A stretch of 64,000 nucleotides of DNA from Torymus aiolomorphi. Its lineage: Eukaryota; Arthropoda; Insecta; Hymenoptera; Torymidae. The stretch covers positions 178,512,104 to 178,576,103 of the forward strand of contig CM070873.1 of NCBI GenBank assembly GCA_036365515.1, in the 5' to 3' direction. Made by a program: the position numbers and the translations under genes. Under the pieces are notes generated by a model, which saw only the letters and a program-made list of their open reading frames with translations, did no database searches and had not been told where the DNA came from. Numbering within the stretch: position 1 is the first letter of the stretch; every line of letters begins with the position of its first letter. Positions 54,896-64,000 of the stretch are shown in pieces.

Positions 54896-56800
54896 TAGCA
54901 TGAAAACTTCCTGGAAGCTTTATGAAAGCTTCCAAGAAAGATTCGGAATTTTACAGGAAGCTTACATTGAAGATTCCTGAAAGCTCAAAATGTCCGCCCT
55001 TTTTTCTCACAAAAAGCTTTCAGGAAAGATTCTATTAATCTTCCGGCAAAGCTTTCCGGGACCTTTCATCAAACTTTTAAAAGAGTAACTGGAAGCTTTG
55101 TGAAAGATTTGCCAATCTTTCCGGAAGCTTTCTTGAAAGAATACGGTAAATTTACAGAGAATCTTTCAGCAAGACTTTAGTAAAATAGCTGTAAATATTT
55201 TTGTAAGGTTTTTGATAGCTTTAAATTATTTAAATCTCTCAGAAAGCTTACATGGAAGATTCCTGACACCTCAAAATGTCCGCCCAATTTACTGGCAAAA
55301 GGCTTTCAGAAAAGATTGTATTAACCCATTAATGCCCACGGGGACACTTTTTTCACCACTTCTTCAGAACTCGCTAGATGAGATAAATTTGGAACCAAAA
55401 AATTTTTCAATCCATGAAATTCATAGAGTTTTCATTGATCTTTCCAATGGTGACATCGAAAATTAGAAAAAAAAAATTTTATTACTCAAAAATGAAGTTT
55501 AAGTGTAAAAAACACAGAATTTTTTTTTTATTGGATTTTTTTACCAACTATCCGTTATTCAATCATCTTGAAACCAATTTAGGTGGTGAAGAGATTGTCT
55601 GAACTTCAAAAAACTGTCCTTGTTTATTTTGTCACCTGAATGATCCAAAATAGCGTCCGAAACGAAAATTTTCGCTCATTATGTTTATGACGCTTTAACT
55701 AGAAAACTATAAGCTTTTCGAAAAAAATGATAATTACAAAAAGTGATTATAAAAAGGGCTTAGAATTCATTAAAGAATGCATTAGAATTTTTCAGAATTT
55801 TCTTGAAACTTTTTAAATTTATGAAAAATTCGAGTATAAAAATTTCCAAAATTTTTTCCAATAATTCTGCAAAAATTCTATTGTATTCTTTGATGAATTC
55901 TAAGCACTTTTTGTAATTATTATTTTTTTCGAAAAGCTTATAGTTTTTTAGTTAAAGCGTCCTAAACATAATGAGCGAAAATTCTCGTTTCGGACGCCAT
56001 TTTGGATCATTCAGGTGACAAAATTAACTTTCCACGGACAGTTTTTTGAAGTTCAGACAATCCCTCCACCATCTAAATTGGTTTCAAGATTATTCCATAA
56101 CGGACAGTTGATAAAAAATTCAATAAAAAAAAAATTTTTTTCTGTATTTTTTACACTTAAACTTCATTTTTGAGTAACAAAAATTTTTTTTCTTATTTTC
56201 GATGTAACCATTGGAAACATCGATGAAAAATCTATGAATAACATGTGTTCAAAAATTTTTTAGACCCAAATTTATCCCATCTAGCGAGCTCTGAAGAAGT
56301 GGTGAAAAAAGTGTCCCCGGGGGCGTTAATGGGTTAACATTCCCGGAAAACTTTCAGGAACCTTTCTTTGAAGTTTTTAAAAGAGTAACTGGAAGCTTTG
56401 CGAAAGATTTTTGAATCTTTCAGGTAGCTTTCTCGAAAGGATACGATACGTTTACAGGAAATCTTTCAACAAGACTTTAGTAAGGTAGCTGTAAAGATCC
56501 TTCTAAGGTTTTTGATAGATTTATTGAAATCTTTCAGAAAGCTTACATGAAAGATTCCTGTAAGCTTAAAATTCCTCCCAATTTACTGGCAAAAGCTTTA
56601 AAAATATCTATTAATATTTTCAGAAAACTTTCCGGGACCTTTCATCAAGTTTTTAAAAGAGTAACTGGAAGCTTCGTGAAAGATTTGTCAATGTTTCAGA
56701 AAGCTTTTAGGAAAGATTCTTGTAATCTTTCAAGAAATCTTTCACGAACCTTTTTTCAAGTTCTTGAAAGATTACTTTGGAACTTAAAGCCATACATACT
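54896..56800. repeat. AAGCTTTC-rich tandem repeat, about 280-bp period, split by a MITE
   Basis: Unit starts (GAAAGCTTACATGAAGATTCC) are near 54,960, 55,245 and 56,537. Removing the inserted MITE gives spacings of about 285 and 275 bp. Within units the words GAAAGCTT, TTTCAGGAAAG and AAGAGTAACTGGAAGCTTTG recur. No coding function. Confidence 0.75.
55325..56333. mobile_element. 1-kb palindromic MITE with TTAA target duplication (piggyBac-like)
   Basis: Ends are CCCATTAATGCCCACGGGGA and its inverted counterpart (TCCCCGGGGGCGTTAATGGG). TTAA flanks both sides (55,321-55,324 and 56,334-56,337). Almost the full length is an imperfect palindrome, with the two halves meeting near 55,800-55,870. TTAA targets and CCC-starting ends are the piggyBac signature; no transposase is present. 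Neighbouring repeat units show the uninterrupted GATTCTATTAATCTTCC site, which supports insertion at TTAA. Confidence 0.85.
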
Positions 56801-56913
56801 ACATACAATACTCTAAAGTATAACTATTACAATTCTCGCATATTATTTAGAATTTATTTCTATATTAATCGCAATTCTTTCGTCGCAGAAAAATTTTACA
56901 TAAAATTTTTTGA

Positions 56914-56984
56914 CCTTACCGGGAATCGGACCTACAACCCTTGGGTTACTACGCACGCATGCTATCCGTTATGCTATCGCTCGC
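56914..56984 (-). ncRNA. tRNA-like sequence, possible SINE head
   Basis: 71 nt on the minus strand with an A-box-like ATAGCATAACGGATAGCA and a B-box-like GGTCCGATTCC at tRNA spacing. The T stem has mismatches and no clean cloverleaf or anticodon loop can be drawn. More likely a tRNA pseudogene or tRNA-derived SINE head than a working tRNA. Confidence 0.45.
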
Positions 56985-57680
56985 TTGATGGAGTTGAAAC
57001 ATTTTCATCTAAATAAGGTGCACTTTCTACGATTATTCAATTGTTATTAAATAATATCATACATACATACATAACATACATGTTATTATTTTGATTATTC
57101 ATCTAAAATATTAATAGCTTTAAAATGGCCATGTAAAATACCGAAACGATATCTACCTTACCTGCATCTAAGTTTTTTTTTTATCGTATTTAAACAAGAA
57201 TTCTTTCACGGAAATCCAACGCTTTTTCCTAAAGTTTGTATTTAGATGTAATAAAAAAAATAAAATTTTGGTGCCGATAAGCATAGTTGAACATGGCCTC
57301 AAAGTTAAAACGGTATTATAAAATCAAGTTTCAATTGAAACATTATAAAATCAATTATAAATATATTAAAATATTATCAAGGAGCGCGGGAGCGCTCCGA
57401 AGGCAAGTAAGAGTCAATGCAGAAGAGGCCTAAAGAGTGAGCCCGTGCCCTATATTCTTTGATATGAGTACGCGAAAACTTTGATCGCGTTGTATTTTAT
57501 CTATACAGAATATAAATATTTAGCTATACACTTCTTGAAATCTATGTTCATTAAACTAGAGAAATTTAAAGGTTTTATTCAAAAATATTGTCTCATTTAA
57601 GAGATATTAAGTATCAAAGAATCAGACTGGTCGATTCCAATCTTTAAATTTTTTCCTTTTCTTTCATCAGACCTACATCC
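56985..57680. other. Unassigned; includes a recurring 30-bp motif
   Basis: AT-rich. At about 57,377-57,408 the block ATCAAGGAGCGCGGGAGCGC followed by TCCGAAGGCAAG matches, inverted, the extra block in the palindrome left arm near 8,128-8,160. No gene seen. Confidence 0.4.
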
Positions 57681-57689
57681 GCTTCCGAT

Positions 57690-57714
57690 CACGTGATATG
57701 TATAACGTCACGTG
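57690..57714. promoter_or_regulatory. Paired CACGTG E-boxes
   Basis: CACGTG at 57,690-57,695 (ATCACGTGAT) and 57,709-57,714 (GTCACGTGAC), 19 bp apart, in a GC-richer patch of an otherwise AT-rich region. Tandem E-boxes are used by bHLH factors in insects. No start site or dependent gene is proven. Confidence 0.3.
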
Positions 57715-57731
57715 ACCCCATGCGACCCAGC

Positions 57732-57732
<1 letters not shown>

Positions 57733-57799
<67 letters not shown>
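57733..57799. repeat. (TA)n microsatellite
   Basis: Uninterrupted TA run of about 67 bp. Confidence 0.97.
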
Positions 57800-57803
<4 letters not shown>

Positions 57804-58119
57804 ATGATAGCATAAGAAATAGCTCAGCTGTCTGCTTTTCGATTCCGATTGTATCTGTTTACATTCAGTAATCGGTAACTTTATATATTTATACGAATAA
57901 GATATTTGTAATGAAAAAATAATTATATCGATTCATCGTAGATCTTTCAACTAAAATTTATGAAAAATGTGACTTTCTACATGTGTAACTGACGGCACAA
58001 ATTTTTAAATATAACCATCGACGTCTCAAAATAAAGATTCGCTGTTAAAAATAGAGATGATGTTATCAGAATTAAATAGTAATCGGAATCACTGAAAGAA
58101 ATCTATTCCATACAAGAAG

Positions 58120-58210
58120 ATGGATACTCCAAAAACACCAATGGATAATCTTCTGAACATGTTATCAGGGCTCAGTGCTGGTCATGAAAAAGCTTTGAAG
58201 CAAGGTGTAA
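58120..58210 (+). other. Short coding-like segment of unknown nature
   Basis: ATG-started frame MDTPKTPMDNLLNMLSGLSA continues to about GHEKALKQG, where CAAGGTGTAA could be a weak splice donor. It then runs into a GA microsatellite, where the frame is an artefact. I do not recognise it. Confidence 0.2.
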
Positions 58211-58244
58211 ATACAATGCGGTTGCATTGTCTTATATACTCGAC

Positions 58245-58248
<4 letters not shown>

Positions 58249-58334
<86 letters not shown>
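58249..58334. repeat. (GA)n microsatellite
   Basis: Uninterrupted GA run of about 86 bp, producing spurious Arg-Glu and Ser-Leu frames. Confidence 0.97.
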
Positions 58335-58338
<4 letters not shown>

Positions 58339-58794
58339 TAAAACGAACAACAACAATTGTAATTCTAAAATAACCTCGAATTATGGTATGATGTATTTTT
58401 ATAATTCAAATCAGCTGATGGCATGGCATCATATACTTTTATATATAAAGTATTATTTTTTTATACTAGAAGATATATCATGAAAAATATAATTATAATG
58501 AAAGATCTAATTCATAATGAAAGATTCAAAGATATAAAAAAGTCAACTCATATGAATTTACCTACATGCATCAAAGGGGCAAATAACTTTTATTAGATAA
58601 GTATTGAACAGCAAAATGTTAAATGGCTACAATCATTTTTAAAAAATTGATACTTTGTGTGAATTTTTTTATATTTACAGATTATACAAGTTTTTTACAG
58701 TTATTGAAATTCGATTTTGAATTGACTTGGATGGTTGTACAACATTGACAAATGCTGAAAGCCTTATTCATTCTATTCTGAATATGTAATATAG

Positions 58795-59245
58795 CCAATA
58801 ATGTTGAGAAGTTCTAATTGTGTAGTGTCTGAAAAATCTAATTTTCAATTAGCAAAACTGAACGAGTGCCCTGATGACCCTGCTGGTTATTTTATTATTA
58901 ATGAACAAGAAAAAGTTATTTTAATACAAGAACAGACGCTTTTAGGAATAGAATTATATTAAATAAGATAGTAAGAATATAGTACTACTCAAGAAAGAAA
59001 AAAACAAGCCAATATTGGCCTATGGAAGAGCAGGCAAGTACTATTTACGACACAATATTTTCCAAGATGTATTTATATATCCTCAACATGAAAATTTTTC
59101 ATGAGATATAATTTTAGAAGAATATTAAAAATTTGTCTTCATATTTGACAGGACGAATAGAGGATTTGGATGTCAATCAAGAAAATGACAGTTTCATTGT
59201 TTTCAATGAATAAGACATAAAACAAACAACAACTAAGATGTTTAA
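58795..59245 (+). pseudogene. Fragments of RNA polymerase III subunit RPC2 (POLR3B-like)
   Basis: Three pieces in the right order match the second-largest subunit of RNA polymerase III. 58,795-58,935 reads [20 protein letters not shown], then [14 protein letters not shown] and KVILIQEQ, followed by a frameshift into NRIILNK. 58,991-59,100 reads KKEKNKPILAYGRAGKYYLR and HN. 59,151-59,240 reads GRIEDLDVNQENDSFIVFNE, a stop, then DIKQTTTK. The first two correspond to the region around residues 150-260 of the roughly 1,130-residue protein, the third to about 650-680. Bases before pieces 1 and 3 look like splice acceptors (ATATAG, TTTGACAG), so a decayed intron-containing copy is as likely as a retrocopy. 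Not functional. Confidence 0.65.
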
Positions 59246-59399
59246 ATAAACATCTAAATAGACAGTATTGGACTCAAAGCACGAAAAAAGTATTATGTTT
59301 TGAAGTAAGTTTTTCAAAATAAGAAAAGAAAAGTGTGATTTTCATAGTTCGTCTATCTAGTTGAAAACTATATTGATAATAAAAATGTTGTGATTATTA

Positions 59400-60260
59400 A
59401 AAAATGACATCTAATCAGTGTTTTGTGTAATAAATAAAATAAAATACCGTATGATGTGTCACAAGAAGTACATATATAATCAAATATTATTGATAACAAA
59501 TACCATAGTGATTAAAAAATGACATCTAATCAGTGTTTTGTGTAATATAAAAAAAAAATACTGGTAAAATGTGTTGCATCAAGTGTAATATAAAATTTTA
59601 AAACTTCTAATTAAAATCAGTTTGAAATGTTTTGAGAATAGAACAAATGTGTATTAATAAATAATTATGTGTTATGAGGTTCATAAACTTCATAATAAGC
59701 TTTTGCAAAGAAGAAAATATTGCTAAGGGACACGTGAGGTTATAAATATACAATATAATTTTCAGTGTTTTGTCTAATAATAAATAAAATATAGTACTTC
59801 TATGACGTGTTATATGAAGTGTTTATAATTAAATTTTAAAACCTCTATTAAAAATCAGTTTCGAATGTTTTGAAAATAGCTCAATTGTGTATTAATAAAT
59901 AATTACATGGATGAGGTTCATGAACTTGATAATAAGCTTTTGCATAGAAGAAAATATTGCTGAGTGACACGCGAGGCTATATTATAAATTATACAATATA
60001 ATTTTCAGTGTTTTATGTAATAATAAATAAAATATAATACTGGTATGACGTGTTACATGAGGTGTTTATAATCAAATTTTAAAACTTCTATTAAAAATTA
60101 GTTTCAAATTTTTTGAGAATATAACAAGTGTGTATTAATAAATAATTACGCATTATGAGGTTCATACACTTCATAATAAGCTTTGGCATAGAAGAAAATA
60201 TTGCTGAGTGACACGTGAGGATATAAATATACAATATAATTTATTATGCCTATTTGAAAT
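59400..60260. repeat. Tandem repeat of about 240 bp, 3 or more copies
   Basis: Units start with TCAGTGTTTTGTGTAATAAT near 59,536, 59,765 and 60,007, plus a partial unit near 59,417. Shared words are GTATTAATAAATAATTA, AAGAAAATATTGCTGAGTGA and ATACAATATAATTTTCAGTG. The first partial unit carries AAAATGACATCTAATCAGTG twice. Confidence 0.8.
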
Positions 60261-60754
60261 ATTGGTCTGAGACTTGATTTAAAAAGCATCTGTCATCTGT
60301 AAAAACTAAGTCAATATCAGTGCTGTGCTGTTGTACATATTTATTCAAGTACCAATGAAAAGATTATGTCTAATGAACATGGAAGTACTGAAAAGAGCAA
60401 AAATGATGTTTTATGGCAAAAATTTCAAGGAATGAAAGTGCTCAGTTAATCTATTTTATGATTTTCTCACGGTAGCAGATGTCAAAATGTTTCAGAGAAG
60501 CTTTTAGTACATATTTTTCTACACAAGATTCAGATAATAATAATGTTTAATTCATCAACTGGTTGTGCTTTTAATTTTACAAGATTATGTGTATGGTGAA
60601 ACAAAAATATTATGAAAAAGAAACATGTGGATACCAAAATAATGAAACGAATTCCAGCTTTAGAATGTGCAATAGAAGGCTAGAGGTAAATTTTAGTACA
60701 AATTTAATAATGTAATAATAATTTGTCAAAAAAACAAGAGAAAATGGATGCATA
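60261..60754. other. Unassigned, weak coding-like stretches
   Basis: A short frame near 60,363-60,448 (KIMSNEHGSTEKSKNDVLWQ) looks coding-like but has no recognised match and no context. Otherwise AT-rich. Confidence 0.25.
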
Positions 60755-61812
60755 TGTCACGTCGAGCACGACTGACCGCTACTTTGGACACCCATGCTAC
60801 CATCTATCCTTACCACCCTACAACCTTTTTTCCTTCATGTTACCATGAGTCCTCTTTCCTGTCAGTGGCGCCACATGGTAGCAACTGGGTTACCTACGTG
60901 AGCCACAGTTCGCATGGTAACGAATCCTACCTTACCCGTATTCGTACCGCCTATCGATCCAACCCTTGTCCTTGGCAGCGCCACATTCGAACCCGAGTTC
61001 CCCACCCGCGTCCTTGCCACCCCATGCAAAAGATGAGATACCCTACACTCCCTTACCTTTGCATCTGCCCTAGATACATGCGCGGGTATAAAAGCCGCGA
61101 CGCGCCTCCACTCGAGCAGAAGCTTTTGTTCTTTTTGTTTCGAAGGGCGAAGCCCTTGACCGACGACTATTTAATTGTAACAATTGGACTTAGAATAATT
61201 TCCGACATTTTGTATTCTGACTTAGAATATTTTCGAGCAGAATTAACTTAGAATAATTTCGAGTAGAATTTACGTAGAATAATTTCGAGTATAATTGACT
61301 TAGAATATTTTCGTGTGGAATTAACTTAAAATATTTGTCAAGCTTCTCTGATTGTAGTCTCGCGAATAATTGTTGATATTATATATCGACTACAATCAGT
61401 GTGTAACAGTTTTAACATAACTTTATGCAATTAATAAACATCACATAATTGCATTTTTGAGAGTTACTTTATTTCTACGATCCTCTCCTTCTGCCATTTG
61501 AATCGCCCGCTGCGTTTGGGTCCTGAGACTGACGAGGGCTAACTGAGAGAACGAGCCAACCGCAACCGCCCCAAAGTAAGTAACTCTGAAGATCGCTATC
61601 CTTTCTCTTTCTCTATCACTCTAATTGTTCGCTGATGCTGTCGCTTGCCGCTTAATTTGTATCCCGAATTATCATTGTTTAATTTACCTGTCCGATTAAC
61701 TATTTTCACGCGTTCCTACTCCCGTGGTTATTACGTGTAGGCGTAAACCGAAACTGGAACATTTATCGCGTTAACTTTATCGTTTTCGCGACATTGTAAC
61801 ACGGACGTTACA
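60755..61812 (+). repeat. G3 5' LTR
   Basis: 1,058 bp, TGTCACGTCGAGC to GGACGTTACA. TATA-like GGGTATAAAAGCC near 61,083. It has more GACTTAGAATAATTTCGAG-type subrepeats than the G1 LTRs, which explains the length difference. Confidence 0.93.
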
Positions 61813-61814
61813 AT

Positions 61815-61833
61815 TGGGGCCCACCTCCGGGAT
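61815..61833 (+). promoter_or_regulatory. G3 primer binding site (tRNA-Pro-like)
   Basis: TGGGGCCCACCTCCGGGAT starts two bases after the LTR. The first five and last eight bases fit the tRNA-Pro primer site as I remember it; the middle differs. Confidence 0.55.
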
Positions 61834-61950
61834 AAAAGTGAAAATAGTGAAAATTTTTTTTTATATATACATACATACCACAGTTATAAAAATTTTCTTT
61901 TGTCTCTTCGTTTCTTGCGTTCAAAAGAAAAATATAAATCAATTATTAAA

Positions 61951-63639
61951 ATGGCAGCTTCAAACGGTGCGGTCGCTAGGAATTCAGAAGCAACTGAGAT
62001 TTTGCGGAAATACCTTAGTGTAGAGGAACCTACATTAATAACGGCTACGCTCAACGAGTTAGTAGCAGTGCTCAGGGCTAGATATCAATCGGCATCGGAA
62101 ATAAAGCCGGAAAGAATTCGGGATGTTAAGAAGTTGCAGTTGTCTCTCGCAGAAACCGTGGATAGGGCATTAGTTGAAAAAATTTGTCAAGACGAAATTA
62201 TGATAGACATTTTACGTGAATTTATGCATCACAATATTAGTGTTATTGAAATTATGGAAGCAATCTCGAGCGTGGATAAACATTTGATTACTGAAAAACT
62301 TCCAGCTCTAGTCAAATCCGACCAAGAATTAACTGAAGACCGTGAAGTTACGCAGTATAAAACGGTAATAAACACAATAGCCGGGGATAATACACAAAAT
62401 AAAGTGAATTTTGATACAAACTTATTAAATTCGGCAAATTATACTCCGCACGTAGCAGGGGGAAGGGGGCACAGTACGCCTTTAGTTACGAATGTTAGAA
62501 CAACACTGCCAACAACAATGAATTCGTTTCGTCCAAATGCAAGTTTAACTCCGTTAAAAAATTTGTCGATTAAAGATGCACTAGACTGCATACCAAAATT
62601 TGACGGTAGCAATATTCCACTTAGTACCTTTTTATTCGGTTTAAGAGAAGCCATTAGCATGATTCCAGCAGCAAACGAAGCTGACTTGGTAAAATTAATC
62701 AGACGACGGCTAACGGATGAAGCAGCAAAGTCAATGGAGGAAATAGTTTTTTTTAATATGACGGATCTAGTTAAATATTTTGAGGCAAATTTCGGATCGT
62801 ATAAAACACATCACAGCTTGATGGGGGAATTAGCCGCGGCCAGACAAAGAGAAAAAGAAAACATTATAACATTTGCAAACAGAGTTAGGCGTATCGCAAT
62901 AGAATTAAAAGAGGCCGCAAAAAGAGAAAAAAGGGATGATGCGGGGTTCATACAAAATGTAGAAGCCGATAAATTAAAATTTTTTGTACGCGGTATGGAT
63001 TGGGAAATTAAGAGGCGCATGGGGGTGGCCGCAACTTTTCAGGAAGCCGTAGAAAAAGCAATAGAAATAGAGCGTGAGGTTACAGATTTAGAGAAAACCG
63101 AACCAACGCGTAAAAGTAAATTAAATCAAGAAAATAACAAATTGAAGGCAGAATTAGCTGAAGTTAAAATTGTTCAAAATAAACCGACAGAAATTTGTCA
63201 ATATTGTGGCAAAAGAAATCACATCGCGAAAAACTGTTGGACTTTAAAATCATTGTTACCCCTGGGTACACAGCAACCCGCGACACAGCCGACTACATGG
63301 GCGCAGCCCGTAGCTATGCAAGCGCGCGTCTCGGCACCAGCCGCGAACCCATTGGCTAGCGCGCGGTCAGCCACGCCCCAAGTCTCACAAAATCAATATA
63401 GACCGCGATCGCACAGTCCCGCAGTGGCACAATCGAATCAAATCAATAATTTTGTTAAAATTTGCAATTATTGTAAAAAAGAGGGACACTGGAAGAATGA
63501 ATGCCAAATATTGGAAAGAAAAAGTAGAGAAAAATTGCAACGTGAAGCGGGAAACGCGAACAGCCCCGCGGCACAGGGCGCGACCTGGGGGCAATCAGAA
63601 AGCACGCGCCCACACCAATCAAACACAAATCAGAATTAA
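61951..63639 (+). CDS. G3 gag
   Basis: 562 residues from ATG at 61,951 to TAA. The ATG is chosen because it begins the segment shared with G1; the frame is open 17 codons further upstream without an ATG. The middle (PKFDGSNIPLSTFLFGLREA) resembles the capsid of arthropod errantiviruses. Two CCHC knuckles, CQYCGKRNHIAKNC near residue 418 and CNYCKKEGHWKNEC near residue 507, are separated by a Pro/Ala/Gln-rich linker. It would form the particle shell and package RNA. pol overlaps its end in the -1 frame. The frame is intact; whether it is expressed is unknown. Confidence 0.88.
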   Translation: MAASNGAVARNSEATEILRKYLSVEEPTLITATLNELVAVLRARYQSASEIKPERIRDVKKLQLSLAETVDRALVEKICQDEIMIDILREFMHHNISVIEIMEAISSVDKHLITEKLPALVKSDQELTEDREVTQYKTVINTIAGDNTQNKVNFDTNLLNSANYTPHVAGGRGHSTPLVTNVRTTLPTTMNSFRPNASLTPLKNLSIKDALDCIPKFDGSNIPLSTFLFGLREAISMIPAANEADLVKLIRRRLTDEAAKSMEEIVFFNMTDLVKYFEANFGSYKTHHSLMGELAAARQREKENIITFANRVRRIAIELKEAAKREKRDDAGFIQNVEADKLKFFVRGMDWEIKRRMGVAATFQEAVEKAIEIEREVTDLEKTEPTRKSKLNQENNKLKAELAEVKIVQNKPTEICQYCGKRNHIAKNCWTLKSLLPLGTQQPATQPTTWAQPVAMQARVSAPAANPLASARSATPQVSQNQYRPRSHSPAVAQSNQINNFVKICNYCKKEGHWKNECQILERKSREKLQREAGNANSPAAQGATWGQSESTRPHQSNTNQN

Positions 63640-64000
63640 AATTTGCACGAAAGCCCATTTTGTTGAGTATTAATAGTAAGTCACCTGTAATAGAATTGCC
63701 ATTTGAAAATTATCAGGTATCGCTCAAATTAATGTTAGATACGGGGGCAGGCCCGTCGTTGCTTAAAATTAGTAAAAAACCTAGTAAGGCCATTGTTTTT
63801 GAAAACGAAATTCTTGAACTTAAAGGTATTACTAAGGAATCGATTAACTCGCGCGGGAAAATACCCTTGATTTTCCGCGATTTAACATTGTATTTTCATT
63901 TGGTTCCTGACGATTTCCCTATTGAAGAGGACGGGTTAATCGGCAGCGAAATGTTAAGAAAATACGGGGCAAAAATTAATTATGAAGAAAATTTTTTGGA
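63600..64000 (+). CDS. G3 pol start, protease (runs off the window)
   Basis: Reads in the -1 frame relative to gag and overlaps its last codons. The protease site is LKLMLDTGAGPSLLKI, followed by IPLIFRDLTLYFHLV and LIGSEMLRKYGAKI, the typical end of the domain. No stop occurs before position 64,000. A ribosomal frameshift is the likely way of expression, but I could not point to a convincing slippery site. This is the region deleted from G1. Confidence 0.8.

Larger units (their letters stand above)
60755..64000 (+). mobile_element. G3: second copy of the G1 errantivirus-type Gypsy family (5' part)
   Basis: LTR, primer site, leader, full gag and the start of pol, collinear with G1 but without its deletion. 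The element leaves the window at the protease. gag is open over its full length, so this copy is much better preserved than G1. Its right end and target duplication cannot be seen. Confidence 0.92.

Noticed and set aside
55212..55602. Small frames in the MITE and satellite
   Set aside because: They run across noncoding repeat borders and are not conserved between the two halves of the palindrome.
56914..56984. Functional tRNA gene on the minus strand
   Set aside because: A- and B-box-like words are present, but the T stem does not pair well and no proper anticodon arm can be drawn.
63580..63640. Named -1 frameshift slippery site at the G3 gag-pol overlap
   Set aside because: No heptamer of the X-XXY-YYZ type in the gag frame was convincing, so only the overlap and frame relation are reported.

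Overview
This is an AT-rich eukaryotic window made almost entirely of transposable elements, simple repeats and inverted repeats. The element mix points to an arthropod, most likely an insect: a tRNA-Trp-primed CsRn1/Kabuki-type Gypsy element, a Gypsy family with errantivirus-type gag, integrase and an env remnant, a Copia element, a Helitron helicase remnant, a LINE remnant and a TTAA-flanked MITE. I see no rRNA gene, no CRISPR array and no bacterial operon. Host coding signal is limited to decayed pieces resembling RNA polymerase III subunit 2 (58.8-59.2 kb) and one possible exon (51.8 kb).

Region by region. 1-4.4 kb is a giant inverted repeat whose arms carry 12-bp tandem arrays and long TA runs, around a loop of about 93-bp tandem repeats (Foldback-like architecture). 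5.1-6.0 kb is a Helitron helicase fragment, followed by a small hairpin, a G-rich minisatellite and a probable solo LTR. From 7.57 to 42.55 kb lies one ancient palindrome of about 2.6 kb per arm, now split by nested insertions. G1 (10,929-30,059, TSD about TAGG) sits in the right arm. G1 contains a Copia element (12,048-16,968, TSD ATTAG) in its gag leader and a CsRn1-type element K (23,317-29,115, TSD ACTT) in its 3' LTR. A second Gypsy element, G2 (31,293-41,431, minus strand, TSD AAGG), is inserted further along the same arm. The palindrome ends inside the last codons of a decayed transposon-type gene (42.5-43.65 kb).

44.0-48.3 kb is a decayed Gypsy element (G4) that has lost its reverse transcriptase polymerase domain. 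48.3-60.7 kb is AT-rich with a LINE remnant, a foldback array, an LTR with a PBS-like site, two tandem-repeat families (one split by a 1-kb palindromic TTAA MITE), a tRNA-like sequence and the Pol III subunit remnants. 60.8-64.0 kb is the 5' part of a second, better preserved copy (G3) of the G1 family, with intact LTR, tRNA-Pro-like primer site, a complete gag and the start of pol. It runs off the window.

Relative age follows from the nesting: palindrome first, then G1 and G2, then Copia and K. K looks youngest, with nearly identical LTRs. G2 LTRs are also nearly identical, yet its reading frames are broken. The most unusual coding feature is an extra coiled-coil ORF in G2, in the position where retroviruses keep env. 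No element here is seen complete and intact. All family names come from motif recognition by eye, without database searches.
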